A stretch of 64,000 nucleotides of DNA, taken from Streptomyces xanthochromogenes. GTDB lineage: Bacteria > Actinomycetota > Actinomycetes > Streptomycetales > Streptomycetaceae. The notes under the pieces were generated by a model. It searched no databases. It had not been told where the DNA came from and was given only the letters and a program-made list of their open reading frames with translations. This document shows, in pieces, positions 18,483-26,092 of this stretch (position 1 is the first letter of the stretch; the number at the start of each line of letters is the position of its first letter). The position numbers and the translations under genes were made by a program. The DNA lies in contig NZ_BMUZ01000005.1 of assembly GCF_014650455.1 (NCBI RefSeq), positions 310,001 to 374,000 of the forward strand, written 5' to 3'.

Positions 18483-19274
18483 TTACGCGCCCTGACCCTG
18501 CAGGACGGCGAAGGCGGCGCCCTGGTTGTCGGTGAGGACGGCCATCCGCCCGTACGGAATGTCGAAGGGAGGGGCGGTGACCCGGCCGCCGAGCCGGGTG
18601 CAGGCGGCGGCCGCGGCGTCGCAGTCCTCGACGCCGAAGTAGACGAGGAAGTGGTCGGGAAGCGCCGCGGGGAAGGCGTCCGACATCAGGCTGCGGCCGC
18701 CGATCGCGCTGTCGGGGCCCGGCTCGGTGCCGGGCAGCGACCAGGTGCGGAAGTCGGCGCCGATCTCGTCGGGGGCGCCCGGGTCGCCGCCGAGGTAGCC
18801 GAAGACGGACTCGTAGAACGCGTCGGCCTGGTCCTTGTCGCGGGTGTAGACCTCGGTCCAGCAGTACGAGCCGGGCGCGCGGGTCAGCTCGAAACCGGTG
18901 TGCCCCTCGCCCTGCCACAGGCCGAACACGGCGCCGCCCGGGTCGGCGGCGACCGCCAGGGTGCCGTGCGGCGGCACCGGCAGCGGGTCGGTGATCAGCC
19001 GGCCGCCGGCCTCGCGGATGCGGGCGGCGAGCGCGCGGGCGTCGGGGGTGGCGAGGTAGACGGTCCACGAGGTCGGCATCCGGCCGTCCCGCTTGGGCTG
19101 GAGGGCCGCGACGCGTCTGCCGTCCTTGTAGGCGCCGGTGTAGCGCCCGTGCCGCTCGGCGGTGTCCTCGTCGAAGACCCAGCCGAAGAGCTCCCCGTAG
19201 AACCGCTTGCCGGCCGCCAGGTCGGCCAGCGAGACATCGGCCCAGCACGGCGCGCCTTCCGGATATCCGCCCAT
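18483..19274 (-). CDS. kbpA: two-domain VOC (glyoxalase-fold) protein, KbpA candidate
   Basis: 263 residues forming two VOC modules (GAPCWADVSLADLAAGKRFYGELFGW; GSYCWTEVYTRDKDQADAFYESVFGY). It lies immediately upstream of afsK on the same strand. In S. coelicolor the gene in this position, kbpA (about 252 residues, hydroxylase-like annotation), encodes an AfsK-binding protein that inhibits AfsK autophosphorylation. The identification here is by position, size and fold, from memory. ATG 19274 has AGGAAGGA upstream; longer reading to 19550 is unsupported. Confidence 0.78.
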   Translation of the reverse strand: MGGYPEGAPCWADVSLADLAAGKRFYGELFGWVFDEDTAERHGRYTGAYKDGRRVAALQPKRDGRMPTSWTVYLATPDARALAARIREAGGRLITDPLPVPPHGTLAVAADPGGAVFGLWQGEGHTGFELTRAPGSYCWTEVYTRDKDQADAFYESVFGYLGGDPGAPDEIGADFRTWSLPGTEPGPDSAIGGRSLMSDAFPAALPDHFLVYFGVEDCDAAAAACTRLGGRVTAPPFDIPYGRMAVLTDNQGAAFAVLQGQGA

Positions 19275-19744
19275 ATGCGCCTGTTTCCTTCCTGAGGTGC
19301 CCCGCCGTGGGACCGTCGTGGGACCGCGTCGCGGCCAAGCTAACGAGCCGGCACGTCCGGCGCGGACGCACAATTCGAACATATGGCCAGATTGCGGCGC
19401 GCGGCGGGGCATCCGGTCAAGTCCCGCACGGGTTGTCCACCAAAGTTGTCCACAGGGTGTTGATAACACCATTCGAGTGGCACGTCCGGTCCTGGAGGGC
19501 CCGGCCGGGGTTCCCGCGGGCCGACGACCAGCCGGGCGCGTACCGGCCACGGGCCGGGCGCATACCGGCCACGGACCGAGCCCGGACGGACCGCCGGACG
19601 ATCGGGCGGCCGACCCCGCGGACGACCGGACGGACGGTCACGCGGGGCGACCGGTTCCCCGCGCTCATCGGCACATACCGCCCCCGGGCCCCCATTTGCA
19701 CTCGGCCGAATCGCGCTCCGATCACCCCTCGGTAAGCTGACGGC
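19275..19744. other. 470-bp divergent intergenic region (kbpA / tetR)
   Basis: No convincing gene is seen; the ORFs at 19307-19740 are shadows with arginine/proline-rich random composition. It contains a cluster of DnaA-box-like sequences (19433-19466), a local repeat of GCGTACCGGCCACGG near 19538-19573, and the tetR start region. Confidence 0.7.
19433..19466. promoter_or_regulatory. cluster of three DnaA-box-like 9-mers
   Basis: TTGTCCACC (19433-19441), TTGTCCACA (19446-19454, an exact Streptomyces DnaA box) and TGTTGATAA (19458-19466; complement TTATCAACA) occur within 34 bp. This is not oriC, as there is no dnaA/dnaN nearby. It may be a DnaA titration or regulatory site, or chance. Confidence 0.45.
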
Positions 19745-19751
19745 ATGACAG
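19737..19751. promoter_or_regulatory. weak regulon operator overlapping the tetR start codon
   Basis: CTGACGGCATGACAG matches CTGAC-N5-GTCAG with one mismatch in the right arm and contains the tetR ATG (19745). TAAGCT (19733-19738) is a good -10 for a leaderless transcript starting at that ATG, so binding here would autorepress. Confidence 0.4.
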
Positions 19752-20392
19752 GACAAGTACGCACCGTCGACGGCCGCGTGGCCGGCCGACGCGGGCAGGC
19801 GACACGGCAGAAGCTGCTCGACTGCCTCAGTGAAATGCTCAGCTCGTCGCCGTACCGGGACGTCAAAGTCATCGACGTGGCCCGGAAGGCGGGCACTTCG
19901 CCCGCGACCTTCTACCAGTACTTCCCCGACGTCGAGGGGGCCGTTCTGGAGATCGCGGAGGAAATGGCCAAGGAGGGCGCCGGGTTGACCGCTCTGGTCG
20001 AGGGCCGCTCCTGGGTCGGGCGCGCGGGCTGGCAGACGGCGGAAGAACTCGTGGAGGGCTTCCTCGACTTCTGGCGCAAGAACGACGCCATCCTCAGGGT
20101 CGTCGACCTGGGCGCCGCCGAGGGCGACAAACGCTTCTACAAGATCCGCATGAAGATCCTGAACTCGGTCACCAACTCCCTTACGGACGCGGTCACCGAG
20201 CTCCAGGCCAAGAACAAGGTCGACAAGGACGTCAGCCCCGCGGCGATGGCGGGCTCGCTCGTCGCGATGCTCGCCTCGGTGGCCTCGCACCAGAAGGGCT
20301 TCCAGACCTGGGGCGTCAAGCAGGCCGAACTGAAGCCGAACCTGGCGCTGTTGGTCCACCTGGGCATCACGGGCAAGAAGCCGACCAAGTAG
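19745..20392 (+). CDS. TetR-family transcriptional regulator, candidate master repressor of the catabolic regulon
   Basis: 215 residues. The N-terminal TetR helix-turn-helix spans about 17-63 (TRQKLLDCLSEML...VIDVARKAGTSPATFYQYFPDVEGAV). The C-terminal ligand-binding domain has an acidic/aromatic pocket region (WRKNDAILRVVDLGAAEGDKRFYKIR), a motif set seen in acyl-CoA-pathway TetR regulators. It is divergent from the kbpA-afsK pair and adjacent to the first regulon operon. A weak copy of the palindrome overlaps its start. Because it is the only TetR protein in the window and the palindrome is TetR-like in length, I infer that it binds the CTGAC-N5-GTCAG sites, with an acyl-CoA thioester as likely inducer. 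Confidence 0.92.
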   Translation: MTGQVRTVDGRVAGRRGQATRQKLLDCLSEMLSSSPYRDVKVIDVARKAGTSPATFYQYFPDVEGAVLEIAEEMAKEGAGLTALVEGRSWVGRAGWQTAEELVEGFLDFWRKNDAILRVVDLGAAEGDKRFYKIRMKILNSVTNSLTDAVTELQAKNKVDKDVSPAAMAGSLVAMLASVASHQKGFQTWGVKQAELKPNLALLVHLGITGKKPTK

Positions 20393-20427
20393 CCCCGAGC
20401 ACGTCGGTCGATACCCAAGTCCTGTCG

Positions 20428-20472
20428 CGCCGACGGCGGTTCACCCCCAACCGGGGGCAACCGCCGTCGGCG
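20428..20472. terminator. strong bidirectional terminator after tetR
   Basis: A 14-bp perfect stem, CGCCGACGGCGGTT (20428-20441) with its complement at 20459-20472. The loop itself contains a CCCCC/GGGGG stem. It sits between the convergent tetR and reductase genes. Confidence 0.75.
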
Positions 20473-20498
20473 TTCCCGTCCCGAGGGCCGAACGCGCC

Positions 20499-20999
20499 TC
20501 AGGCCCCGCGCCGCTCCAGCCGGAAGAGCCGTATCTCGCGCTCGATCCGGGACTGGTAAGTGGCGTACGGGGGCCAGAACTTGAGGGCCGCCTCCCAGAC
20601 GGCCGCCCGCTCCTCCCCTTCGAGCAGCCGGGCCCGCACCGCTATGTCCCGGCCCTTCCAGCTGATCTCGGCGTCCGGATGCGCGAGCAGGTTCCCGGTC
20701 CACGCCGGATGCCCGGGCCGCCCGAAGTTGGACCCGATCAGCACCCATGAGGCGCCGCCCTCCTCCGGCATGCAGGCCAGCGGAGTGGTGCGCGGCAGGC
20801 CCGACTTGGCGCCGTACGCGGTCAGTACGACACCGGGCAGCATCTGTGCGCTGAGGATGACCCGGCCGCGGGTGAGGCGGTGCACCGCGCGGTCCATCGC
20901 GGGCACGAAGTGCGGGGCGATCCTGGCGAACGCCCGCGTCGAGGACACCTTCTGCATGAGCCGCACTCCGGGCGCGGGCCTGGCGGTCCCGGCACTCAT
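20499..20999 (-). CDS. F420-dependent (Ddn-like) nitroreductase-family oxidoreductase
   Basis: 166 residues of the deazaflavin-dependent nitroreductase family, a split-barrel fold with VLTAYGAKSGLPRTTPLACMPEEGG and the conserved GSNFGRPGHPAWTGNLLAHPDAEI block. Such enzymes use F420H2 to reduce quinones, enones or xenobiotics. ATG 20999 overlaps the stop of the upstream acyl-CoA dehydrogenase (ATGA), so it is co-translated in an operator-3 operon. A ring or enone reduction step in the pathway is a reasonable inference. Confidence 0.9.
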   Translation of the reverse strand: MSAGTARPAPGVRLMQKVSSTRAFARIAPHFVPAMDRAVHRLTRGRVILSAQMLPGVVLTAYGAKSGLPRTTPLACMPEEGGASWVLIGSNFGRPGHPAWTGNLLAHPDAEISWKGRDIAVRARLLEGEERAAVWEAALKFWPPYATYQSRIEREIRLFRLERRGA

Positions 21000-22183
21000 G
21001 CCCGCACCTCGGGAGCGGCCGGGTCGAACAGGCCGGCCAGTTCGGCGGCGTGGCCGCGCAGCCGGTGCACCGGCCCGAAGAGCAGCTCGTCGGACGCGGC
21101 CCGCTTGAAGAAGAGGTGTGCCTCGTGCTCCCAGGTGAAGCCGATGCCGCCGTGCAGCTGGACGGCCTCGGACGCGGCCGCCCGCAGCGCTTCGAGCCCC
21201 TGGGCGAGCGCGAGCGCTCCCGCACCGGGGTCCCAGGCCGCGTAGTACGCCGCCGACCTGGCCGCCTGCACCTGGACGTACAGATCCGCGAGCCGGTGCT
21301 TCACCGCCTGGAACGACCCGATGGCCCGCCCGAACTGCTCCCGCTCCTTGACGTACGCGACCGTCCGCTCCAGCGCCTCGCCCGCCGCCCCGACGGCCTC
21401 GGCGGCGAGGCAGGCGGCGGCGGTGCGCCCGGTGGCACCGAGCGCGCCATGGACGTCGGCGGATGCGTCTCCGCCCAGCAACTCGCCTTCCACGTCCCGC
21501 AGTTGTACCCGCGCCTGGGTCCGGGTCTCGTCGAGGGTGGTACGCCGGGTGCGCCGCAGCCCGGCCGCCTCCGCGGACACCACGAAGAGGAGGGCGCGGC
21601 TGCGGGCGAAGCCTCCGGTGTGGGCGGCGACGAGCAGCAGCTGGGCGCTGTGCCCGTCGAGGACCTGGTCGGCCTCGCCGTACAGCCGCCAGGTTCCGTC
21701 CGGCATGCGTCTGCCCTGCACCCCGCCCGCCCGTCCGCCGCCGGCCCAGTCGCCGTCCTCGTTCGCCCCGGTGAGGCCGAGCGCGAGCGCGAGGCCGGTG
21801 CCGGGCACGGCGAGGGTGGCGGTCCGCTCGCCGCGGGCGATGAGCGGGAGCAGGGCCCGCTTCTGGGCTTCGGTGCCGAGGGCGGCGATGAGCGGAGCCG
21901 CGAGGACGGCGGTGGCGAGCAGCGGGGAGGGCAGCAGGGCCCGCCCGGTCTCCTCGCAGGCGAGGACGAGTTCGGCGGTGGTGCACCCCACTCCCCCGTA
22001 CTCCTCGGGCAGCGCAAGTCCCGGCAGTCCGAGCTCGGCCGCGAGGCGTCCCCAGAGCGCCCCGTCGTGCCCGACGGGGGTGCGCACCGCGCTCTTCACG
22101 TCCTGCGGGCCGCAGTGCTTGGCGAGCAGTTCGTGCAGGGTGCGGCGGATCTCGTCCTGTTCCGCGGTGAAGGCGGCGTCCAT
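20996..22183 (-). CDS. acyl-CoA dehydrogenase, FadE-like
   Basis: 395 residues with the ACAD N-terminal helical domain (EEYGGVGCTTAELVLACEETGRALLPSPLL), a middle beta domain and a C-terminal helical domain with REQFGRAIGSFQAVKHRLAD and QLHGGIGFTWEHEAHLFFKR. The latter are typical of the smaller subunit type in heteromeric steroid-catabolic FadE pairs. No second ACAD lies in this operon, so a partner may come from the 37307 or 42916 genes. The gene starts 36 bp below operator 3. Confidence 0.92.
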   Translation of the reverse strand: MDAAFTAEQDEIRRTLHELLAKHCGPQDVKSAVRTPVGHDGALWGRLAAELGLPGLALPEEYGGVGCTTAELVLACEETGRALLPSPLLATAVLAAPLIAALGTEAQKRALLPLIARGERTATLAVPGTGLALALGLTGANEDGDWAGGGRAGGVQGRRMPDGTWRLYGEADQVLDGHSAQLLLVAAHTGGFARSRALLFVVSAEAAGLRRTRRTTLDETRTQARVQLRDVEGELLGGDASADVHGALGATGRTAAACLAAEAVGAAGEALERTVAYVKEREQFGRAIGSFQAVKHRLADLYVQVQAARSAAYYAAWDPGAGALALAQGLEALRAAASEAVQLHGGIGFTWEHEAHLFFKRAASDELLFGPVHRLRGHAAELAGLFDPAAPEVRA

Positions 22184-22200
22184 CGGCGGTCTCCTCCCCC

Positions 22201-22233
22201 AGAGGCGAGGCCTCTGAACTGACGGTGCGTCAT
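22201..22233. promoter_or_regulatory. regulon operator 3 plus adjacent palindrome, upstream of ACAD operon
   Basis: CTGACGGTGCGTCAT (22219-22233) has one mismatch in the last base. A separate perfect palindrome, AGAGGC-GAG-GCCTCT (22201-22215), abuts it on the gene-proximal side. Confidence 0.6.
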
Positions 22234-22325
22234 GTTAGGTGCGCGGACGCCAAATGCACAGGCTGTGCGCGGAGTTGCCGGGTAAGGAGCGCCAGCGTCC
22301 GTCACCCACTCCGGGAACCGCATAT

Positions 22326-22340
22326 CTGATGTACCGTCAG
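22326..22340. promoter_or_regulatory. regulon operator 4, 4 bp before the lipid-transfer-like gene
   Basis: CTGATGTACCGTCAG ends 4 bp before ATG 22345. TACCGT (22332-22337) inside it is a usable -10 seven bases before the ATG, implying a leaderless mRNA whose promoter core is the operator. Confidence 0.65.
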
Positions 22341-22344
22341 ATTC

Positions 22345-23526
22345 ATGTCATCACCCTCAACGCGCCGCCCCCGCAAGGTCGCTGTGGTCGGGGTCGCGCT
22401 TTCCGACACGGGACGGGTGGACGAAGCCACCCCCTACGCCCTGCACGCCCAGGCCGCCCGGCGGGCGCTCGCGGACTCCGGGCTCGACCGGTCGGTCGTC
22501 GACGGGTTCGGCTCGGCGGGGCTCGGCACGCTGGCGCCGGTGGAGGTGGCGGAGTACCTGGGGCTCCGCCCGACCTGGGTCGACTCCACCACGGTCGGCG
22601 GCGCCACCTGGGAGGTCATGGCCGCGCACGCCGCCGACGCGATCGCGGCCGGGCACGCCAACGCGGTGCTGCTCGTGTACGGCTCGACCGCGCGCGCGGA
22701 CATCAAGGCGGGGCGCCGCACCTCCAACCTGTCCTTCGGCGCGCGGGGCCCGCTCCAGTTCGAGGTGCCGTACGGACACACGCTGATCTCCAAGTACGCC
22801 ATGGCAGCACGCCGGCACATGCACCAATACGGCACGACAGTCGAACAGTTGGCGGAAGTGGCGGTGCAGGCACGGGCGAACGCGGCGGCCAACTCGGACG
22901 CGATGTTCCGCGATCCGATCACGGTCGACGACGTGCTGTCGGGGCCGATGATCGCGGACCCGTTCACCAAGCTGCACTGCTGCATCCGCTCCGACGGGGG
23001 CTGCGCGGTACTGCTCGCGGCCGAGGACTACGTGCCGGACACCGCCAAGTCGCCGGTGTGGGTGCTGGGTTCGGGCACGGCGGTGTCGCACACGACGATG
23101 TCGGAGTGGGAGGACTTCACGGTGTCCCCGGCGGCGGTCTCCGGGCGCCTCGCCTTCGAACGGGCCGGGGTGGGCCCGGCGGACATCGACCTGGCCGAGA
23201 TCTACGACGCGTTCACCTACATGACGCTCGTGACCCTGGAGGATCTCGGCTTCTGCGCCAAGGGGGAGGGCGGCCCGTTCGTGGAGAAGGGCCGTCTGCT
23301 GCGGACCGGCGAACTCCCGGTCAACACCGACGGCGGCGGCCTCTCGGCCTGTCACCCCGGGATGCGGGGCCTGTTCCTCCTGGTGGAAGCGGTGCGGCAG
23401 CTGCGCGGGGAGGCCGGGGCGGGCCAGGTGCGCAAGCCGGGAGGCCGTCTCCCGTCGCTGGCGGTGGCGTCGGGGACGGGGGGCTGGTTCTGTTCCTCCG
23501 GAACGGTGGTGCTGGGCCGCGCTTGA
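22345..23526 (+). CDS. thiolase-fold lipid-transfer-like protein (Ltp family), second copy
   Basis: 393 residues, thiolase fold: VAVVGVALSDTGRV, a TTVGGATWEVMAAHAADAI segment where thiolases have the nucleophilic Cys but here none is present, DPFTKLHCCIRSDGGCAVLLA, EIYDAFTYMTL, GFCAKGEGGPFVEKG, ELPVNTDGGGLSACHPG. Loss of the nucleophile argues for an aldolase or another C-C lyase role rather than thiolysis. The matching DUF35 gene (24974-25381) lies 1.4 kb away on the other strand under its own operator. The start is taken at ATG 22345, just after operator 4, as a leaderless start; no ribosome-binding site is visible. Confidence 0.9.
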   Translation: MSSPSTRRPRKVAVVGVALSDTGRVDEATPYALHAQAARRALADSGLDRSVVDGFGSAGLGTLAPVEVAEYLGLRPTWVDSTTVGGATWEVMAAHAADAIAAGHANAVLLVYGSTARADIKAGRRTSNLSFGARGPLQFEVPYGHTLISKYAMAARRHMHQYGTTVEQLAEVAVQARANAAANSDAMFRDPITVDDVLSGPMIADPFTKLHCCIRSDGGCAVLLAAEDYVPDTAKSPVWVLGSGTAVSHTTMSEWEDFTVSPAAVSGRLAFERAGVGPADIDLAEIYDAFTYMTLVTLEDLGFCAKGEGGPFVEKGRLLRTGELPVNTDGGGLSACHPGMRGLFLLVEAVRQLRGEAGAGQVRKPGGRLPSLAVASGTGGWFCSSGTVVLGRA

Positions 23527-23630
23527 GGGCACCCGCCCCCTCCCGTCCGCCGTTCGGTTGCGGGCCCTGGAGGAGAAAGCGGAGGAGAAAACGGGTGGCG
23601 GGGTCCGGCCCGCGCGCCCAGGATCAACCC

Positions 23631-24272
23631 ATGCGCCCGTACCTCACCACCCCCCGCCTGACCCTGCGCCCCTTCGCCGACACGGACGCCGACCTCGACC
23701 TGGTGGTCGACCTGGACAGCGACCCGGAAGTCATGCGCTACCTCACCGGGGGCCGCCCGATGACCCGCACCGAGATCCGCGCGGACTCCTTCGCACGGAT
23801 GCTGCGGACGTATCCCGTGGGCGGGTTCTGGGCGACGCACCTGCGCGACACCGGCGAGTTCATCGGCTGGCACTGTCTGCGCCGCTTCGGCGACGCCCCA
23901 CCCCGCTCGGCCGACCTCGGCTACCGGCTGCGCAAGTCCGCGTGGGGCCGCGGCTACGCCACGGAAGGCTCCCTCGCCCTCATCGAGAAGGGCTTCACCG
24001 AGCTGGGCCTCGACCGCATCACCGCGAACACCATGTACGTGAACGCCCCCTCCCGGAAGGTCATGGAGCGCTGCGGGCTGAGCTACGCGCGGACGTACTT
24101 CGAGGAGTGGGCGGAGCCGGTGGAGGGCGCCGAGCACGGCGAGGTGGAGTACGTACTGACGAAGGACGAGTGGTCCGGGACCGCGGGGCCAAGGCGGATC
24201 GGGAGGCCCACGGACCACCCGGACCAACCTGGGACTCCGGACCACCCGAACCACCCCGGGACCGGACGATGA
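23631..24272 (+). CDS. GNAT-family N-acetyltransferase (RimJ/RimL-like)
   Basis: 213 residues. A GNAT fold with RLTLRPFADTDAD at the start, GYRLRKSAWGRGYATEGSLALIEKGF (acetyl-CoA pyrophosphate loop) and NAPSRKVMERCGLSYART. The last about 30 residues are a Pro/His/Asp-rich tail (DHPDQPGTPDHPNHPGT). Probably acetylates a protein N-terminus or small amine; target unknown. It sits between regulon genes but has no operator. Confidence 0.88.
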   Translation: MRPYLTTPRLTLRPFADTDADLDLVVDLDSDPEVMRYLTGGRPMTRTEIRADSFARMLRTYPVGGFWATHLRDTGEFIGWHCLRRFGDAPPRSADLGYRLRKSAWGRGYATEGSLALIEKGFTELGLDRITANTMYVNAPSRKVMERCGLSYARTYFEEWAEPVEGAEHGEVEYVLTKDEWSGTAGPRRIGRPTDHPDQPGTPDHPNHPGTGR

Positions 24273-24279
24273 CCGGAGA

Positions 24280-24942
24280 ATGACCGGTATGGAATTCCAG
24301 GACTTTCTGCACACCCTCCGCGTCTGGGACGTGGAGCTCCCGCACTTCGACCCGGCCGCCGCTCCCGCCGCCCCCCTCCCCCTCTTCCAGGAGTGGCTGA
24401 TGCACGCGGCGCGGGCGGGCCAGCTGGAGCCGCACACGATGTCGCTCGCGACGGTCGACACCGAGGGCCGCCCGGACGTCCGCACGCTCATGCTGCACGA
24501 CGCAGACGACGCCGGCTGGCACTTCGCCTCGCACTCCACCAGCGCGAAGGGCCACCAGCTGGCCGCCCGCCCCGTCGCCGCCCTCGGCTTCTACTGGCCC
24601 GCGGTGGGCCGCCAGGTCCGGCTGCGCGGAGCCGTCACCCCGGCATCCCCGGCCGCCTCGCAGGCCGACCTGCACGCCCGCTCCACGGGAGCCCTCGCGG
24701 CGGCACTGGTCGGCAGGATGAGCGAAGTCCTGGACGAGTACGGCCAGTTGGCGGCGGAGTCCGCGGCGGCCTGGGAGCGGGCAGAGGCGGACCCCGAGGC
24801 TCCGGTCCCCACCTGGACCCGGTACGTAATGGACCCCACGGAGGTCGAGTTCTTCCAGGGGGACGCCCGCCGCCGCCACGTACGCCTGCGCTATCGCCGC
24901 GAGGCCCCCACCGCCTGGACCCGCGAACTGCTCTGGCCGTGA
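24280..24942 (+). CDS. pyridoxamine 5'-phosphate oxidase family flavoprotein
   Basis: 220 residues with the PNPOx split barrel (EPHTMSLATVDTEGRPDVRTLMLHDAD; FASHSTSAKGHQLAARP; VGRQVRLRGAV) and the C-terminal dimerisation-type end (VEFFQGDARRRHVRLRYRRE). It resembles PdxH but differs in the C-terminal substrate-binding part, so it is called at family level. It begins 7 bp after the acetyltransferase stop and probably forms a two-gene operon with it. Confidence 0.87.
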   Translation: MTGMEFQDFLHTLRVWDVELPHFDPAAAPAAPLPLFQEWLMHAARAGQLEPHTMSLATVDTEGRPDVRTLMLHDADDAGWHFASHSTSAKGHQLAARPVAALGFYWPAVGRQVRLRGAVTPASPAASQADLHARSTGALAAALVGRMSEVLDEYGQLAAESAAAWERAEADPEAPVPTWTRYVMDPTEVEFFQGDARRRHVRLRYRREAPTAWTRELLWP

Positions 24943-24973
24943 CCCGGAACGGACGGGACGGGTACGGTCACGG

Positions 24974-25381
24974 TCACCGCGGGGCGGGGCCGAACACCGG
25001 GACGCTCACACCGTCCTCGGGACCCGGACGGAACGTCACGTACAGCTCCATCCCGATCCGCAGTTCCGCCTCGGGGCAGCCGACGATCTCCGTCATCATC
25101 CGGGGGCCCTCGGCCAGGTCGACGACGGCGGCGACGTAAGGGACCCGGTCGCCGAACGGCGGCAGGTCGTTGCGGTGCACGACGGACCAGGTGTAGAGCG
25201 TGGCCCGGCCGCTCGCGGGACGCCAGTGCACGTCCTCGCTCCAGCAGTACGGGCAGAACTCGCGGGGGTAGTGGTGCGGGCGGTCGCAGGCCGCGCAGTG
25301 CCGGACGAGGAGGCGGCCCTCGGCGGCCGCCTCCCAGTACGGGCGGGTGAAGGCGTCGGCCTCCGGGGTGGCGGCAGTCAT
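24974..25381 (-). CDS. DUF35 / OB-fold zinc-ribbon protein, second copy
   Basis: 135 residues. Zinc ribbon CAACDRPHHYPREFCPYC (two Cys pairs) then an OB fold (GRATLYTWSVVHRN, YVAAVVDLAEGPRM, ELYVTFRPGPEDG). ATG 25381 overlaps the DoxX stop by 4 bp. It is the likely partner of the thiolase-fold protein at 22345-23526, which lacks a DUF35 gene of its own; the two are on different transcripts but share the operator motif. Confidence 0.9.
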   Translation of the reverse strand: MTAATPEADAFTRPYWEAAAEGRLLVRHCAACDRPHHYPREFCPYCWSEDVHWRPASGRATLYTWSVVHRNDLPPFGDRVPYVAAVVDLAEGPRMMTEIVGCPEAELRIGMELYVTFRPGPEDGVSVPVFGPAPR

Positions 25382-25830
25382 CGGAACAGTCCCATCGCGT
25401 CGTCCAGGGACCAGGTCTGCCACGACATCGCGCCGAGGGCGACCAGCGAGATGAGCGCCATCATCGCGTTCTGGCCCTGCTCGGCCCAGTCGTGGATCAT
25501 CAGGACCAGGTACAGGAGGTTGAGGAGCAGCCCGCAGACGAGGGCGACCGGGGTCAGGAGTCCAGCCACCAGGCCTAGCCCCAGGGCGAGTTCGGCGTAC
25601 ACGACCACGTACGCCATCGTCTTCGGGCGGGGTTTGACCACGACGTCGAAGCCGCTGCGGACGGCGTTCCACTTGTGCTTGGCGGCAACGTCGGACGCCC
25701 AGGCGATGCCCGTGCCGCGCTCGAACCAGCCCTTCTTGTCCTTGTGGCGCCAGCTCTCCAGCCACCACAGGCCGAGGCCGATGCGCAGGACGGCGAGCCA
25801 CTCGGCGCCGCTGAGCCAGATCGAGTCCAC
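25378..25830 (-). CDS. DoxX-like small integral membrane protein
   Basis: 150 residues. An N-terminal amphipathic helix with GLGLWWLESWRHKDKKGW is followed by three to four membrane segments (TMAYVVVYAELALGLGLVAGLLTPVALVCGLLLNLLYLVLM; NAMMALISLVALGAM). Family members act in thiosulfate/quinone redox or membrane redox complexes, but many are uncharacterised. GTG 25830 has GGGGAAGGA upstream, and operator 5 lies 43 bp above. It is co-translated with the DUF35 gene, which is unusual and may point to membrane anchoring or supply of a hydrophobic substrate. Confidence 0.88.
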   Translation of the reverse strand: MDSIWLSGAEWLAVLRIGLGLWWLESWRHKDKKGWFERGTGIAWASDVAAKHKWNAVRSGFDVVVKPRPKTMAYVVVYAELALGLGLVAGLLTPVALVCGLLLNLLYLVLMIHDWAEQGQNAMMALISLVALGAMSWQTWSLDDAMGLFR

Positions 25831-25873
25831 GTCGGGCGTCCTTCCCCGTGCATCCCGTTGCCACGCTTGATTT

Positions 25874-25888
25874 CTGACGGTACGTCAG
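25874..25888. promoter_or_regulatory. regulon operator 5, upstream of DoxX-DUF35 operon
   Basis: CTGACGGTACGTCAG, a perfect palindrome with 6-bp arms, 43 bp before the DoxX start. Confidence 0.75.
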
Positions 25889-26092
25889 TTCAGCGGATCC
25901 GGGGCGCATGCGCAAGAGGTGGGCGCATGGACGGGCTCGGGCGGGCGGGTGCGGGCCGGTATGGCCGGGTGCGGACGGGCATGGCCGGGCCGCGGGCACG
26001 AGGGGTGGCCGCACGGAGGCGTGATCAGATCGCAACCGATTCCGGTCTTGACCGAGACCCATCAAGTATTCACGCCGTTACGCTCAGCGTTC

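Noticed and set aside
15433..18495. 1020-residue ORF antisense to afsK
   Set aside because: Shadow of afsK; no recognisable fold and Val/Gly/Arg-rich random composition.
19433..19466. Chromosomal origin of replication
   Set aside because: Only three box-like 9-mers and no dnaA, dnaN or AT-rich unwinding region; Streptomyces oriC has about 19 boxes.
8864..23526. Polyketide or other biosynthetic gene cluster based on thiolase-fold genes
   Set aside because: The thiolase-fold proteins match Ltp/SCP-x aldolases and come with FadE, FadD and crotonase genes; no ketosynthase, ACP or NRPS domains.
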